Counted from the stretch's first letter, positions 24,238-37,759 are shown. The stretch: DNA of 64,000 bases from Roseiarcus sp963794155 (GCA_963794155.1 CAWCCX010000008.1:434001-498000), one strand, 5' to 3'. The notes: generated by a model from the sequence alone, not told the origin. Translations and numbers: made by a program.

Positions 24238-26253
24238 ATGTACGAGCTGATCGTCTTCCTGCCGCTTCTCGGCTTTCTGATCGCCGGCATTTTCGGGCCG
24301 TGGATTGGCGTGCGCGGCGCCGAATATGTCACGACCGGCCTGCTCGGCGTTTCCTTCATTCTCTCGTGGATCGCGTTCGTCATGGTCGCGGGCGGAGCGG
24401 ACGCTCACGTTCTGCTCGGCAATTGGTTCACCTCGGGCAAGCTCGTGGCCGCCTGGGCCTTGCGCATCGACACGCTAACTGCTGTCATGCTGGTCGTGGT
24501 GACGACGGTGTCGCTCCTCGTCCACATCTACTCCGTTGGCTACATGTCGGACGACCCATCGCGACCGCGGTTTTTCGCGTACCTTTCGCTCTTCACCTTC
24601 GCCATGCTGATGCTGGTGACATCGGACAATCTGGTGCAGCTCTTCTTCGGCTGGGAGGGCGTCGGTCTGATGTCCTACCTGCTGGTCGGCTTCTGGTATG
24701 AGCGGCCCTCGGCCAATGCGGCGGCGATCAAGGCGTTCGTCGTCAATCGGGTCGGTGACTTCGGCTTTTCGCTGGGCATCTTCCTCACCTACTATCTGAC
24801 CGGTTCAATCGCCTTCGATCAGGTGTTCGCCGCCGCGCCCGGTCTTGTCGGCCAGACAGTGCATTTTATCGGCTTCAATTGGGACGCCGTGACGCTCGCC
24901 TGCCTGCTCCTGTTCATGGGCGCGATGGGCAAGTCGGCGCAGTTCCTGCTGCATACTTGGCTTCCCGACGCAATGGAGGGTCCGACCCCGGTCTCGGCCC
25001 TCATTCATGCGGCGACCATGGTCACCGCCGGTGTATTCATGGTCGCGAGGCTGTCGCCATTGTTCGAGTTGTCTTCGGCCGCGCTCAGCGTCGTGACGAT
25101 CGTCGGCGCGACGACGGCTTTCTTCGCCGCGACAGTCGGCCTCGTGCAGAACGACATCAAGAAAGTGATCGCCTATTCGACGTGCTCGCAACTGGGCTAC
25201 ATGTTTGTCGGCCTTGGCGTTGGCGGTTACAGCCTGGGTATTTTCCACCTCTTCACTCACGCCTTTTTCAAGGCGCTCCTCTTCCTTGGCGCGGGCTCGG
25301 TGATCACCGCGATGCATCACGAGCAGGATATGCGCGCGATGGGCGGCCTGCGTAAGGAGATCCCATTCACCTTCTGGATGATGATAATCGGCACGCTCGC
25401 ACTGACCGGCGTCGGCATTCCGTTCACGCCGATCGGGTTCGCCGGCTTCGTCTCCAAGGACGCAATCATCGAGGGCGCATTTGCGTCGCATCGCTATGGG
25501 GCGGTCTATGGGTTCTTGTGCACCGACATGGCCGCCGGGCTGACTGCCTTCTATTCCTGGCGCCTCATATTCATGACGTTCTGCGGGGCGCGCGGCGGTT
25601 GGTCGTCGACCCTTGAGGCGAACGCGCATAACGACCACGGTGGCGACGAGCACAGCGATGGCGATCATGCCCACGGCGCTCACGCCGCGCACAAATCACC
25701 ACTTGTCATGCTGATGCCCCTGGCCGGCCTGGCCGTCGGCGCGACCTTCGCCGGCACGGCCTTCCGCTACCTGTTTATTGGCGGTGGCTACGAGGCGTTC
25801 TGGCGCAACTCGATTTTCCTCGGACAGGAGAACCACATCCTCGAGGAAATGGAGCACGTACCGGCGCTTGTCTCGCTGTCGCCGAGCCTGTTCATGCTGG
25901 GCGGGCTCGCGATCGCCTATTACATGTACCTCGTAGACCGTACGGCCCCGGCGCGGCTCGCGAATGCGTTCCCCGCGCTCTACCGCTTCCTGCTCAACAA
26001 GTGGTACTTCGACGAGCTTTACGACTTTCTGTTCGTCCGTCCGGCTTTCGCCATCGGCCGCGCCTTCTGGAAAGGTGGCGATGGCGCGATCATCGATGGG
26101 CTTGGGCCGGACGGCGTCTCGGCCCGCGTTCTCGATGTCGCTCGGAGCGCCGTGCGTCTGCAGACGGGCTACGTCTACCACTACGCTTTCGCGATGCTTA
26201 TTGGCGCGGCCGCGCTGACGACTTGGTATCTGTTCAACGGGGCCATGCGATGA
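24238..26253 (+). CDS. nuoL: NADH-quinone oxidoreductase subunit L
   Basis: 671 residues. Antiporter-like subunit at the distal end of the membrane arm (ND5). It has about 16 helices, the conserved HTWLPDAMEGPTPVSALIHAATMV segment with proton-channel His and Lys (broken-helix region), and the C-terminal lateral helix region. A His/Asp-rich cytoplasmic loop (residues about 462-485, NAHNDHGGDEHSDGDHAHGA) is inserted near the lateral helix; such loops vary between species. Its stop overlaps the nuoM start by 4 bases. Confidence 0.97.
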   Translation: MYELIVFLPLLGFLIAGIFGPWIGVRGAEYVTTGLLGVSFILSWIAFVMVAGGADAHVLLGNWFTSGKLVAAWALRIDTLTAVMLVVVTTVSLLVHIYSVGYMSDDPSRPRFFAYLSLFTFAMLMLVTSDNLVQLFFGWEGVGLMSYLLVGFWYERPSANAAAIKAFVVNRVGDFGFSLGIFLTYYLTGSIAFDQVFAAAPGLVGQTVHFIGFNWDAVTLACLLLFMGAMGKSAQFLLHTWLPDAMEGPTPVSALIHAATMVTAGVFMVARLSPLFELSSAALSVVTIVGATTAFFAATVGLVQNDIKKVIAYSTCSQLGYMFVGLGVGGYSLGIFHLFTHAFFKALLFLGAGSVITAMHHEQDMRAMGGLRKEIPFTFWMMIIGTLALTGVGIPFTPIGFAGFVSKDAIIEGAFASHRYGAVYGFLCTDMAAGLTAFYSWRLIFMTFCGARGGWSSTLEANAHNDHGGDEHSDGDHAHGAHAAHKSPLVMLMPLAGLAVGATFAGTAFRYLFIGGGYEAFWRNSIFLGQENHILEEMEHVPALVSLSPSLFMLGGLAIAYYMYLVDRTAPARLANAFPALYRFLLNKWYFDELYDFLFVRPAFAIGRAFWKGGDGAIIDGLGPDGVSARVLDVARSAVRLQTGYVYHYAFAMLIGAAALTTWYLFNGAMR

Positions 26254-27752
26254 ACGGTTCCTGGATCCTCTCCGGCATCCTGGCGCTGCCGCTGATCGGC
26301 GCGCTGTTCATCCTGCTGCTGCCGGGCGACGGCGAAGCGACCAAGCGAAACGCGCGCTGGATTGCGCTGTTCGCGACCCTGATCACGTTCGCCCTGAGCC
26401 TCGTCGCCTGGTCCCGCTTCGACCCGGCCCAGCCCGGCTTTCAGCTTGTCGAGGAGCGCGATTGGTTCTCGCACGCGATTCTCTACAAGCTTGGCGTCGA
26501 TGGCGTTTCGATGCCGTTCATCCTGCTCACCGCCTTTCTCATGCCGATCTGCATTGTCGCGTCCTGGACACCGATTCAGACCCGTGTGAAGGAGTACATG
26601 ATCACCTTCCTGGTGATGGAGACCCTGATGGTCGGCGTCTTCGCCGCGCTCGACCTGGTGCTCTTCTATCTGTTCTTCGAGGGCGGCCTCATCCCGATGT
26701 TCATCATCATCGGCGTCTGGGGCCACGGGAACCGGGTGTACGCCGCCTTCAAGTTCTTCCTTTACACTTTCACCGGCTCGGTTCTGATGCTGCTCGCGAT
26801 CATGGCCATGTACTGGACGGCGGGCACGACCGACATCACGGTGCTGCTCAAGACGCACTTCCCGGCCAACATGCAGACTTGGCTGTGGCTTGGGTTCTTC
26901 GCCTCGTTCGCGGTCAAGATGCCGATGTGGCCGGTCCACACCTGGCTGCCTGATGCGCATGTCGAAGCGCCGACCGCGGGATCGGTGATGCTGGCCGCAA
27001 TTCTTTTGAAAATGGGCGGTTACGGCTTCATCCGGTTTTCGCTGCCGATGTTTCCGGACGCGTCGCTCTATTTCACCCCGCTCATTTTCGCTCTGTCGGT
27101 GATCGCAATCATCTACACCTCCCTGGTCGCGCTGGCGCAGGAGAGCATGAAGAAGCTGATCGCCTATTCGTCGGTCGCCCACATGGGTTTCGTGACGATG
27201 GGAATCTTCGCCGCCAACACCCAGGGGATTCAGGGGGCGGTCTACCAAATGGTGAGCCACGGACTCATCTCCGGCGCTCTCTTCCTTTGTGTCGGCGTCG
27301 TTTATGACCGCATGCACACCTACGATATCGCTGCCTACGGCGGCCTCGTGCAGCGCATGCCGCTTTATGCGCTCGCCTTCATGGTGTTCACTCTGGCCAA
27401 TATCGGGCTGCCGGGGACCACGGGCTTTATCGGAGAATTCCTGACCCTGATCGGCACGTTTCAGATCAACAACTGGGTCGCCTTTCTCGCCACCTTCGGG
27501 ACCATCCTGTCGGCGTGCTATGCGCTCTATCTCTACCGCCGCGTCATCTTCGGCGTGATCGAGAAGCCGAACCTGTTGGGCATCGCCGACCTGACGGGCC
27601 GCGAGGTCGTGACGCTGCTCCCGCTTGGCCTGCTTGTCATCTTCTACGGCGTGCATCCGCAGCCGATCATCGACGCCAGCGCGGCCTCGATCGACCAACT
27701 CATCCAGGGCTTCGAACACGCCGTCACGGCGACCAAGACCGCGGGCTTATGA
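26250..27752 (+). CDS. nuoM: NADH-quinone oxidoreductase subunit M
   Basis: 500 residues starting MNGSWILSGILALPLIGALF, with ATGA overlap on nuoL. Antiporter-like subunit ND4: conserved FFEGGLIPMFIIIGVWG (with key Glu), VHTWLPDAHVEAPTAGSVMLA, and LIAYSSVAHMGFV (with key Lys at the start of the segment). About 14 helices. Length and motifs are normal. Confidence 0.97.
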   Translation: MNGSWILSGILALPLIGALFILLLPGDGEATKRNARWIALFATLITFALSLVAWSRFDPAQPGFQLVEERDWFSHAILYKLGVDGVSMPFILLTAFLMPICIVASWTPIQTRVKEYMITFLVMETLMVGVFAALDLVLFYLFFEGGLIPMFIIIGVWGHGNRVYAAFKFFLYTFTGSVLMLLAIMAMYWTAGTTDITVLLKTHFPANMQTWLWLGFFASFAVKMPMWPVHTWLPDAHVEAPTAGSVMLAAILLKMGGYGFIRFSLPMFPDASLYFTPLIFALSVIAIIYTSLVALAQESMKKLIAYSSVAHMGFVTMGIFAANTQGIQGAVYQMVSHGLISGALFLCVGVVYDRMHTYDIAAYGGLVQRMPLYALAFMVFTLANIGLPGTTGFIGEFLTLIGTFQINNWVAFLATFGTILSACYALYLYRRVIFGVIEKPNLLGIADLTGREVVTLLPLGLLVIFYGVHPQPIIDASAASIDQLIQGFEHAVTATKTAGL

Positions 27753-27806
27753 CGGCGCCCCGGGACTTGCGCCGCCCATTATTTGGCTTTTGAACGAGCG
27801 ACATTC

Positions 27807-29240
27807 ATGCACGAGACGGCCATTTCTCTTCCCGTGGTCCTGCCGGAGGTGGTCCTGGCGGCGGGGACCTTGGCGCTCGTGCTTTACGGAGCCCTGCGCG
27901 GCGAGCGGGGGTCGAACCTTATCAACGAGATTGCCGTCGGCCTGCTCGGCCTCGTATTGATTCTGATAGTGGCCAAGAATCGCCCTACGGGCGTCACTTT
28001 CTACGGCGCCTTCGCGGACGACGCCTTCACCCGCTTCATGGGCGCGATCATGCTGGTCGGCTCGCTGGTGACGCTGCTGCTGTCGGTCGAGTTCATGCGT
28101 CAGGAGCGTATCGGCGGTTTTGAATTCCCGGTCCTCATCCTGATCTCCACCCTCGGCATGCTGATGCTGATCTCGGCGGACGACTTCATCGCGCTCTACC
28201 TCGGTTTCGAGCTAATGAGCTTGGCGCTCTACGTGATCGCGGCTTATCGCCGGCATGACGTGCGCGCGACGGAAGCCGGCCTCAAGTATTTCGTCCTCGG
28301 CGCTTTATCCTCCGGGATGATGCTCTACGGGATCTCGCTCATCTACGGCTATTCGGGCTCGGTTTCGTTCAGCGCGGTCGCCGAAGCCGTGCATGATCAT
28401 GCGAGCATCGGCGTGCTGTTCGGGCTGGTGTTCATTCTGGTCGGGCTGGCTTTCAAGATTTCCGTCGTGCCGTTTCATATGTGGACGCCCGACGTCTACG
28501 AAGGCGCGCCGACCCCGGTGACGACCTTCTTCGCCACCGCGCCCAAGGTTGCGGCAATGGCGGTCCTGGTTCGGGTCATGGTCACCGCCTTTCCCGGCAT
28601 TTCCAGCGACTGGCGCCAGATCCTCACCTTCGTCTCGATCGCCTCGATGGTTCTTGGCGCTTTCGCCGCAATCGGCCAGCGCAACTTCAAGCGGCTGATG
28701 GCCTATTCGTCGATCGGCCACATGGGATACGCGCTGGTTGGTCTCGCCGCTGGCACGGTCGAGGGCGCGCAAAGCGTCATCATCTATATGGCGATCTACG
28801 TCGTGATGACGCTTGGAACCTTCGCCGCCATTCTGTCCATGCGGCGTCAAGGCCGCGCGGTCGAGACGATGGCCGACCTCGCTGGCCTGGCGCGGACGAA
28901 TCCGACGATGGCCTTCTTCCTGGCTACGATGATGTTCTCACTTGCCGGCGTTCCGCCGCTCGCCGGCTTCTTCGCCAAGTTCTATGTCTTCGCCGCCGGC
29001 ATCAAGGCTGGTCTCTATGGCCTGTCGGTCATCGGCGTTCTGGCGAGTTGCGTCGCCGCCTACTATTACCTCAGGATCGTCAAGCTGATGTATTTCGACG
29101 AGCCAGCGCCGGCGTTCGACCGCCCGGCTCCGGTCGCGCGCATCGTGCTGGCGCTTTCGGCCCTCATGATCCTCTTATTCGTGTTCCTGCCCTCGCCGAT
29201 CACCAACGCCGCGATGGCGGCCGCCCAGTCGCTCTTTTGA
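27807..29240 (+). CDS. nuoN: NADH-quinone oxidoreductase subunit N
   Basis: 477 residues starting MHETAISLPVVLPEVVLAAG. Antiporter-like subunit ND2 with segments FHMWTPDVYEGAPTPVTTFF and RLMAYSSIGHMGYALVGL. It is the last structural gene of complex I; its stop TGA shares bases with the TTG start of birA. The first in-frame TTG at 27783 would add 8 residues and is less likely. Confidence 0.96.
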   Translation: MHETAISLPVVLPEVVLAAGTLALVLYGALRGERGSNLINEIAVGLLGLVLILIVAKNRPTGVTFYGAFADDAFTRFMGAIMLVGSLVTLLLSVEFMRQERIGGFEFPVLILISTLGMLMLISADDFIALYLGFELMSLALYVIAAYRRHDVRATEAGLKYFVLGALSSGMMLYGISLIYGYSGSVSFSAVAEAVHDHASIGVLFGLVFILVGLAFKISVVPFHMWTPDVYEGAPTPVTTFFATAPKVAAMAVLVRVMVTAFPGISSDWRQILTFVSIASMVLGAFAAIGQRNFKRLMAYSSIGHMGYALVGLAAGTVEGAQSVIIYMAIYVVMTLGTFAAILSMRRQGRAVETMADLAGLARTNPTMAFFLATMMFSLAGVPPLAGFFAKFYVFAAGIKAGLYGLSVIGVLASCVAAYYYLRIVKLMYFDEPAPAFDRPAPVARIVLALSALMILLFVFLPSPITNAAMAAAQSLF

Positions 29241-30055
29241 CCGCCGCCCCCAGGCTGGACGACTCGGTTGGGACTTGGCGCGTCATTCGATTCGGTGCGA
29301 TCGATTCGACCAACGAGGAGGCGCGCCGCCGCGCGCATGCAGGCGAATCCGATCGCATCTGGATCGTCGCCGACGAGCAAACCGCCGGGCGAGGGCGCCG
29401 CGGTCGAGCCTGGATCTCGCTCAAAGCCAACCTCCACGCGACAGCCTTACTGGTCGATCCGTGTCCGCCCGCGCTGGCGCCGCAGCTCGGCTTCGTCGCT
29501 GGCGTGGCGTTGGCGCACGCCGCCGGGGACGTTGGCGTCGCCGATGTCACCCTCAAATGGCCAAACGATCTCTTGCTGAGCGGCGCCAAATGCGCCGGCA
29601 TCCTGGTCGAAGGCGTCGGCCTCGAAGGCCGGCGCACCGCCTATGCGGTTGGGGTCGGGGTCAATTGTGCGCACGCGCCGGAAGGGCTTGGTTGCACGAC
29701 CGCATGTCTGCGCCGCGCAGGCGGGCGGGCGGTCGACGCGGGCGAATTGTTCGCGCGTCTCGCTCAGCGGTTTGAGGAGGCGCTCGAGGCTTGGCGTGGC
29801 GGACGCGCATTCGACCGGATTCGCTCCTCTTGGCTCGACTGCGCTCTCGGTCTCGGCGAACGGGTCGCGATCGACAGCGGCGCCGGCAGCCGCGAGGGCG
29901 TCTTCGAAGGGATCGATGCCGGCGGCCGCCTGCTTATGCGTTCCGAGCGCGGGCTCGAGAGCGTCGAGGCGGCCGACCTCAGGCTTTGGCCGCGATCGGA
30001 CGCTCCGCCGCCGGAGGCTTGGCCGGCTTCTCACCCGCCAGAGGGCCGGAGCTAG
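29237..30055 (+). CDS. birA: Biotin-protein ligase (BirA, catalytic form)
   Basis: 272 residues from TTG 29237, overlapping nuoN by 4 bases (TTGA). The biotin-binding and adenylation motifs are present: DSTNEEARRRA, the glycine/arginine loop TAGRGRRGRAWIS, and KWPNDLLLSGAKCAGILVE with the catalytic Lys. There is no N-terminal HTH, so it is the non-repressor group I form. It attaches biotin to carboxylase carrier proteins such as AccB. The gene follows nuo and precedes RNase J, a conserved arrangement in Hyphomicrobiales. The start codon is inferred from the overlap; a downstream start is possible. Confidence 0.92.
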   Translation: MTAAPRLDDSVGTWRVIRFGAIDSTNEEARRRAHAGESDRIWIVADEQTAGRGRRGRAWISLKANLHATALLVDPCPPALAPQLGFVAGVALAHAAGDVGVADVTLKWPNDLLLSGAKCAGILVEGVGLEGRRTAYAVGVGVNCAHAPEGLGCTTACLRRAGGRAVDAGELFARLAQRFEEALEAWRGGRAFDRIRSSWLDCALGLGERVAIDSGAGSREGVFEGIDAGGRLLMRSERGLESVEAADLRLWPRSDAPPPEAWPASHPPEGRS

Positions 30056-31723
30056 ATGATCGACGACAGCGAATTCGTGTTCGCCCCCCTCGGCGGCTTG
30101 GGCGAGATCGGAATGAATTGCGCCCTCTACGGCTACGGGCCCGCGAGCGCGCGCCAATGGCTGATGGTCGACCTCGGCGTCGCTTTTGCCGGCGAGGATT
30201 TGCCCGGCGTCGATCTCATCATGCCCGATCTCGGTTTCATCGAGAAGGCGAGGAAAAATCTGGTCGGTGTCATAATCACCCATGCGCACGAGGATCACAT
30301 CGGCGCGCTCGCCGAACTGTGGCCGAGCCTTGGGGCGCCCGTCTATATGACGCGCTTCGCGGCCGGGCTCGCCGAGGCGCGCCGGCTTGGCGAGCCCGGC
30401 GCGCCCAAGATTCCGTTGAAGATCGTGGCCCAGGGCGAGAAAGTCGCGATTGGCCCGTTTGTCGTTGAGTTCGTCGCCGTGGCCCATTCCATCCCCGAAA
30501 GCTCGGCGCTGGCGATCCGCACTCCTGCGGGCCTCGTCGTCCATACCGCCGACTGGAAGATCGACCCGACGCCGATCATCGGCGCGCCGACGGACGAGGC
30601 GCGGTTCAAGGCGCTCGGCGACGAGGGCGTGCTGGCGCTGGTCTGCGATTCGACCAACGTCCTGCGCGAAGGCGAGAGCCCTTCGGAGCGTGACGTAGCC
30701 AAGACCCTGGCTTGGCTCATCGGCGAGGCGAAGGGCAGGGTCGTCGTGACTACCTTCGCCTCCAACGTTGCACGTTTGCGCTCGGCCGCCGAGGCCGGCT
30801 TCGCCGCCGGACGGCACGTCTGCATCCTCGGGCGGGCGATCGAACGCGTCGTCGCGGTCGCGCGCGAGTGCGGGATGCTCGACGGCGTGCCGCCATTCCT
30901 GGGAGCGGACGCGTTCGAGCGTCTGCCGCGCGACAAGATTTTGGCGCTCGCCACCGGCAGCCAGGGCGAGCCGCGCGCGGCGCTCGCGCGGATGGCCCAG
31001 GACGAGCATCCGACGGCGGAACTGAGCGTCGGGGACACTGTCATCTTTTCCTCGCGCACCATTCCCGGCAATGAAAAGGCGGTTGGCAAGATCATCAACG
31101 CGTTCGTGACCGCGGGCGTCAAGGTCATCACCGACCGTACCGCGCTCGTGCATGTCTCCGGCCATCCGCGCCGGGCGGAGATGGAGAAAATGTACGCCTG
31201 GACCCGCCCAAGGATCGCAGTACCCGCACACGGGGAGCCGTTGCACCTGAGCGAGCATGCCTCGTTCGCCAGGGCGCAGGGCGTGCCTCAGGTCTTGCGT
31301 GCTTTGGACGGCGATCTCATCCAGTTCGCGCCCGGCGATGTTTCGGCCGTAGGCAAGGTCGCGAGCGGGCGACGGCTGAAGGACGGCGCCATTCTCCTGC
31401 CGGCGGATCAGGAATGCGTGGGCCAGCGCCGCCGACTCGCCTTCGCCGGGGTCGTCTCGATTGCGTTAGCGCTGACCCCGAGGGGCGAATTGGCGGGGGA
31501 CCCGGATGTGATGATCGCCGGCCTGCCCGAGCGCACGGGGGAGGGCGCCGCGATCGACGCGCTGATCGACGACGCGATCTTCGAGGCCTTCGAGAGTCTG
31601 CCGCCGGGCAAGCGGCGCGACGCCGATGTCGTCTCCAGCGCCGTCGAGCGGGCGGTGCGCAATTCGGTCAACGCCGTCTGGAGCAAGAAGCCCCAGGTTC
31701 ACGTGCTGGTTGTCGAAGTCTAG
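30056..31723 (+). CDS. rnj: Ribonuclease J
   Basis: 555 residues, ATG 30056 immediately after the birA stop. Metallo-beta-lactamase/beta-CASP nuclease: the metal motif is THAHEDHIGAL (about residues 77-87), a further His in VAVAHSIPESSALAI, the Asp in VVHTADWKID, and the beta-CASP motifs including the C-terminal HVSGHPRRAEM. A C-terminal domain follows. It processes and degrades RNA 5'-3' and matures 23S rRNA in alphaproteobacteria. Length is standard. It shares an operon with birA and mce. Confidence 0.96.
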   Translation: MIDDSEFVFAPLGGLGEIGMNCALYGYGPASARQWLMVDLGVAFAGEDLPGVDLIMPDLGFIEKARKNLVGVIITHAHEDHIGALAELWPSLGAPVYMTRFAAGLAEARRLGEPGAPKIPLKIVAQGEKVAIGPFVVEFVAVAHSIPESSALAIRTPAGLVVHTADWKIDPTPIIGAPTDEARFKALGDEGVLALVCDSTNVLREGESPSERDVAKTLAWLIGEAKGRVVVTTFASNVARLRSAAEAGFAAGRHVCILGRAIERVVAVARECGMLDGVPPFLGADAFERLPRDKILALATGSQGEPRAALARMAQDEHPTAELSVGDTVIFSSRTIPGNEKAVGKIINAFVTAGVKVITDRTALVHVSGHPRRAEMEKMYAWTRPRIAVPAHGEPLHLSEHASFARAQGVPQVLRALDGDLIQFAPGDVSAVGKVASGRRLKDGAILLPADQECVGQRRRLAFAGVVSIALALTPRGELAGDPDVMIAGLPERTGEGAAIDALIDDAIFEAFESLPPGKRRDADVVSSAVERAVRNSVNAVWSKKPQVHVLVVEV

Positions 31724-31738
31724 CCGAGCCCAGTCGTC

Positions 31739-32143
31739 ATGATCGGAAGACTGAATCACGTCGCCGTCGCCGTCCCTGATCTCGAAAAGGCCGCGGCCGC
31801 CTACCGCGAGACGCTCGGCGCCCGCGTCTCGGCCCCCAAGCCCGAGCCCGACCACGGCGTGACGGTCGTGTTTGTCGAGCTCCCCAACGCGAAGATCGAA
31901 TTGCTGCATCCTTTGGGCGCAAGTTCGCCGATCGCCAAGTTCCTCGAGCGCAATCCGGAAGGCGGCATGCACCATCTGTGCTACGAGGTCGACGACATAA
32001 TCGCCGCGCGCGATCAGCTCAAAGCCAAAGGCGCGCGCGTGCTCGGCGACGGGAACCCAAAGATCGGCGCTCACGGCAAGCCGGTGCTGTTCCTGCACCC
32101 GAAGGACTTTGCCGGCACGCTGATCGAGATCGAGCAGATGTGA
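31739..32143 (+). CDS. mce: Methylmalonyl-CoA epimerase
   Basis: 134 residues starting MIGRLNHVAVAVPDLEKAAA. A vicinal-oxygen-chelate fold with metal/catalytic residues in LNHVAVAV (His), GGMHHLCYEVDD (His) and GTLIEIEQ (Glu). It interconverts the (R) and (S) forms of methylmalonyl-CoA in the propionyl-CoA route to succinyl-CoA. It lies 15 bp after rnj; its stop overlaps the GTG start of the next gene by 4 bases. Confidence 0.93.
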   Translation: MIGRLNHVAVAVPDLEKAAAAYRETLGARVSAPKPEPDHGVTVVFVELPNAKIELLHPLGASSPIAKFLERNPEGGMHHLCYEVDDIIAARDQLKAKGARVLGDGNPKIGAHGKPVLFLHPKDFAGTLIEIEQM

Positions 32144-33324
32144 CGACAGTAGAAAAGCTTTCGCTCGACGAGGCGCGGCGGATCGCCCTGGCAGCCCAAG
32201 GCTTCGGCGGCCCGCGCCCGGAAAGGATCACGGCCGCCCGATGGCTTAGGACTATCAACCAGCTGTCCCTTCACCAGATCGATAGCGTCAATGTCCTGGT
32301 CCGCGCCCATTACCTGCCCGCGTTCTCTCGGCTCGGACCATATGACCGTTCGCTGATCGACGCGGCCGCCTGGGGAAACCGGAGGAAGCGGCGGCTGTTC
32401 GAATACTGGGCCCATGAGGCGTCGCTCCTGCCGCTTGCCCTGCATCCCTTGCTGCGCTGGCGGATGGCCCGCGCGGATCGCGGGGAGGCCGGTTGGAAGG
32501 GCTTGCGGCCCTTTGCGCGCGAGCGCAGGGCCGAGGCGGAAGCTCTTCTCAATCGCATCCGCAACGAAGGGCCTGGGGCGGCCTCAGACTTTGACGAAAA
32601 GCGCGGACGGTCGGGCTGGTGGGAATGGGGCGACGCCAAGCGGGCGCTCGAGTGGCTGTTCTGGGCCGGCCACATCACCACGGCGACGCGGCGCGGCAGC
32701 TTCGAGCGGGTCTACGACCTCACCGAGCGCGTCATTCCAGCCGAAATTCTCGCCCTGCCGAGCCCAGACGAGAAGGAGGCGCAGCGCGCCCTCATCAACC
32801 GGGCGGCTTACGCACTCGGCGTCGCCACTGCGCAGGATCTGCGCGACTATTTCCGTCTTGGCCCAGATGAGGCGCGACGGGCGATCGAGTCGCTGGTCGA
32901 GGCAGGCGTTCTCGAGCCGGTCGAGGTGCCTGGATGGGCTCGCCTCGCCTATCTTCGCCGCGACGCCCGCAGGCCGCGCCGCATCTCGGCGCGCGCTCTC
33001 CTGGCGCCGTTCGATCCGCTCGTCTGGGAGCGTTCCCGCGCCTTGCGGCTCTTCGACTTCCACTACCGGATTGAGATTTACACGCCGGCCGACAAACGCC
33101 AGCACGGCTATTATGTCCTTCCCTTCCTGCTCGGCGACCGGCTCATCGCTCGGCTCGACCTGAAGGCCGATCGACAAGCCGGACGATTGCTCGTCCGTGC
33201 GGTGCATCTCGAACCGCACGCTCCCTCGGACGCCATGGACGCGATCTCCGAGGAGCTTGCTGTGCTGGCTGAATGGCTTGGTCTTGCCGAAATCGTCCAG
33301 CCGTCGAAGCCCACAAATCGCTGA
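32140..33324 (+). CDS. YcaQ/AlkX-family DNA glycosylase (HTH_42)
   Basis: 394 residues from GTG 32140 (MTTVEKLSLDEARRIALAAQ), overlapping mce by 4 bases. It belongs to the winged-helix DUF1006/HTH_42 family: LHQIDSVNVLVRAHYLP near the N-terminus, FEYWAHEASLLP, and the C-terminal PFDPLVWERSRALRLFDFHYRIEIY and GYYVLPFLLGDRLIARLDLKAD. The QID in LHQIDS fits the Q-hydrophobic-D catalytic motif described for E. coli YcaQ, which unhooks interstrand crosslinks and other N-alkyl lesions. It is upstream of sdhE and mfd, so a DNA-repair role fits the neighbourhood. The exact substrate here is inferred. Confidence 0.82.
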   Translation: MTTVEKLSLDEARRIALAAQGFGGPRPERITAARWLRTINQLSLHQIDSVNVLVRAHYLPAFSRLGPYDRSLIDAAAWGNRRKRRLFEYWAHEASLLPLALHPLLRWRMARADRGEAGWKGLRPFARERRAEAEALLNRIRNEGPGAASDFDEKRGRSGWWEWGDAKRALEWLFWAGHITTATRRGSFERVYDLTERVIPAEILALPSPDEKEAQRALINRAAYALGVATAQDLRDYFRLGPDEARRAIESLVEAGVLEPVEVPGWARLAYLRRDARRPRRISARALLAPFDPLVWERSRALRLFDFHYRIEIYTPADKRQHGYYVLPFLLGDRLIARLDLKADRQAGRLLVRAVHLEPHAPSDAMDAISEELAVLAEWLGLAEIVQPSKPTNR

Positions 33325-33427
33325 CACGCGCGCCCTTCCGGGCTATAAGCCCGCCGCTGCAGCCCGCGTGGACGACTGGATCAAGCCCCACCATGGCAGC
33401 TCGCGCGTCGGCACGGAAAGGCCTCAC

Positions 33428-33729
33428 ATGTCCGGCTCCGCCCTCACCAGCGCAACGCTCGACGAGCGCCGGAGGCGGATTTTGTTTCGCGCCTGGCGCC
33501 GCGGCGTGCGGGAGATGGATTTGGTGATGGGCCGGTTCGCGGACGCATATTTGCCGGCTATGAGCGAGGCCGAACTCGGCGAGTTCGAGCGTCTGCTCGA
33601 CGTCCCGGACCCGCAAGCGCTCGCCTGGATCATCGGCGGCGAGCCGCCGCCGCGCGAGTTCGACACGCCGCTGTTTGCCGGCCTGCGCGGACGCGGGCGG
33701 GAACCGTCGCCGAGCGCCGACGAGACGCC

Positions 33730-33733
<4 letters not shown>
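33428..33733 (+). CDS. sdhE: Succinate dehydrogenase assembly factor SdhE
   Basis: 101 residues starting MSGSALTSATLDERRRRILF. It has the DUF339 helical bundle with the RGxxE motif in WRRGVREMDLVMGRF, needed for covalent flavinylation of SdhA, and ELGEFERLLDVPDPQALAWI. Length is normal with a Pro-rich tail. It overlaps the GTG start of mfd by 4 bases. SdhE next to mfd is a common alphaproteobacterial arrangement. Confidence 0.93.
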
Positions 33734-37236
<3,503 letters not shown>

Positions 37237-37375
37237 GGAGGTAGCGACTCTTGTGCCGGAAGAAAAGATGACCGGGGATCAAGCGGCTCCGCATCTCGTG
37301 AAAAGAAGCCCAGGGGTGGATCAACTGGCCTCGACGCTCGTTAAAGGGATAGAATAATCGAGCAAGGAGCTCCCG

Positions 37376-37759
37376 ATGCAACCGACCTGGATGCCTCACG
37401 AGAAACACGGAGTGCTTACCGCGCAAAGCGACCTGCCCGACAGCGTCTATGCCTTTCCGAAGCAGCGCAAGGAGCCGCTGACCGACGCGAAGCACGTTCG
37501 GAACGCCGTCGCCCGGTTCGATCAGGTCACTGATGTTTCCGACGCCGATCGGGAGTTGGCGTTCGCCAATATCGAGAAGGCGGCGGAACACTACGGCGTG
37601 GACCTTTCGGAGACGTCATGGCGCGATCTCGGCGCTCATCCCCAACGCCAGAGGAAAGAGGCCGCCGCCAAAGGCGTTGCGACTAGGCGCGAGCGCGGCG
37701 AGCTGAAAAAGACTGCCGTCAAAGGCGCAGCGACGCGCAAGCGCGAGGAACGAGGCTAA
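37376..37759 (+). CDS. Conserved hypothetical protein (DUF6582-like)
   Basis: 127 residues starting MQPTWMPHEKHGVLTAQSDL; CAAGGAG lies 8 bases upstream. The core resembles short soluble proteins annotated DUF6582: VYAFPKQRKEPLTDAKHVRNA, then ARFDQVTDVSDADRELAF and YGVDLSETSWRDLG. The last 35 residues are Lys/Arg/Ala-rich (RKEAAAKGVATRRERG repeated with variation), which might bind nucleic acid. Function unknown. It stands alone after mfd with 139 bp in front. Confidence 0.7.
   Translation: MQPTWMPHEKHGVLTAQSDLPDSVYAFPKQRKEPLTDAKHVRNAVARFDQVTDVSDADRELAFANIEKAAEHYGVDLSETSWRDLGAHPQRQRKEAAAKGVATRRERGELKKTAVKGAATRKREERG

Noticed and set aside
26181..27719. A 512-codon open frame on the minus strand across nuoM
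   Set aside because: Low-complexity His/Asp/Arg composition and full overlap with nuoM show it is a shadow.
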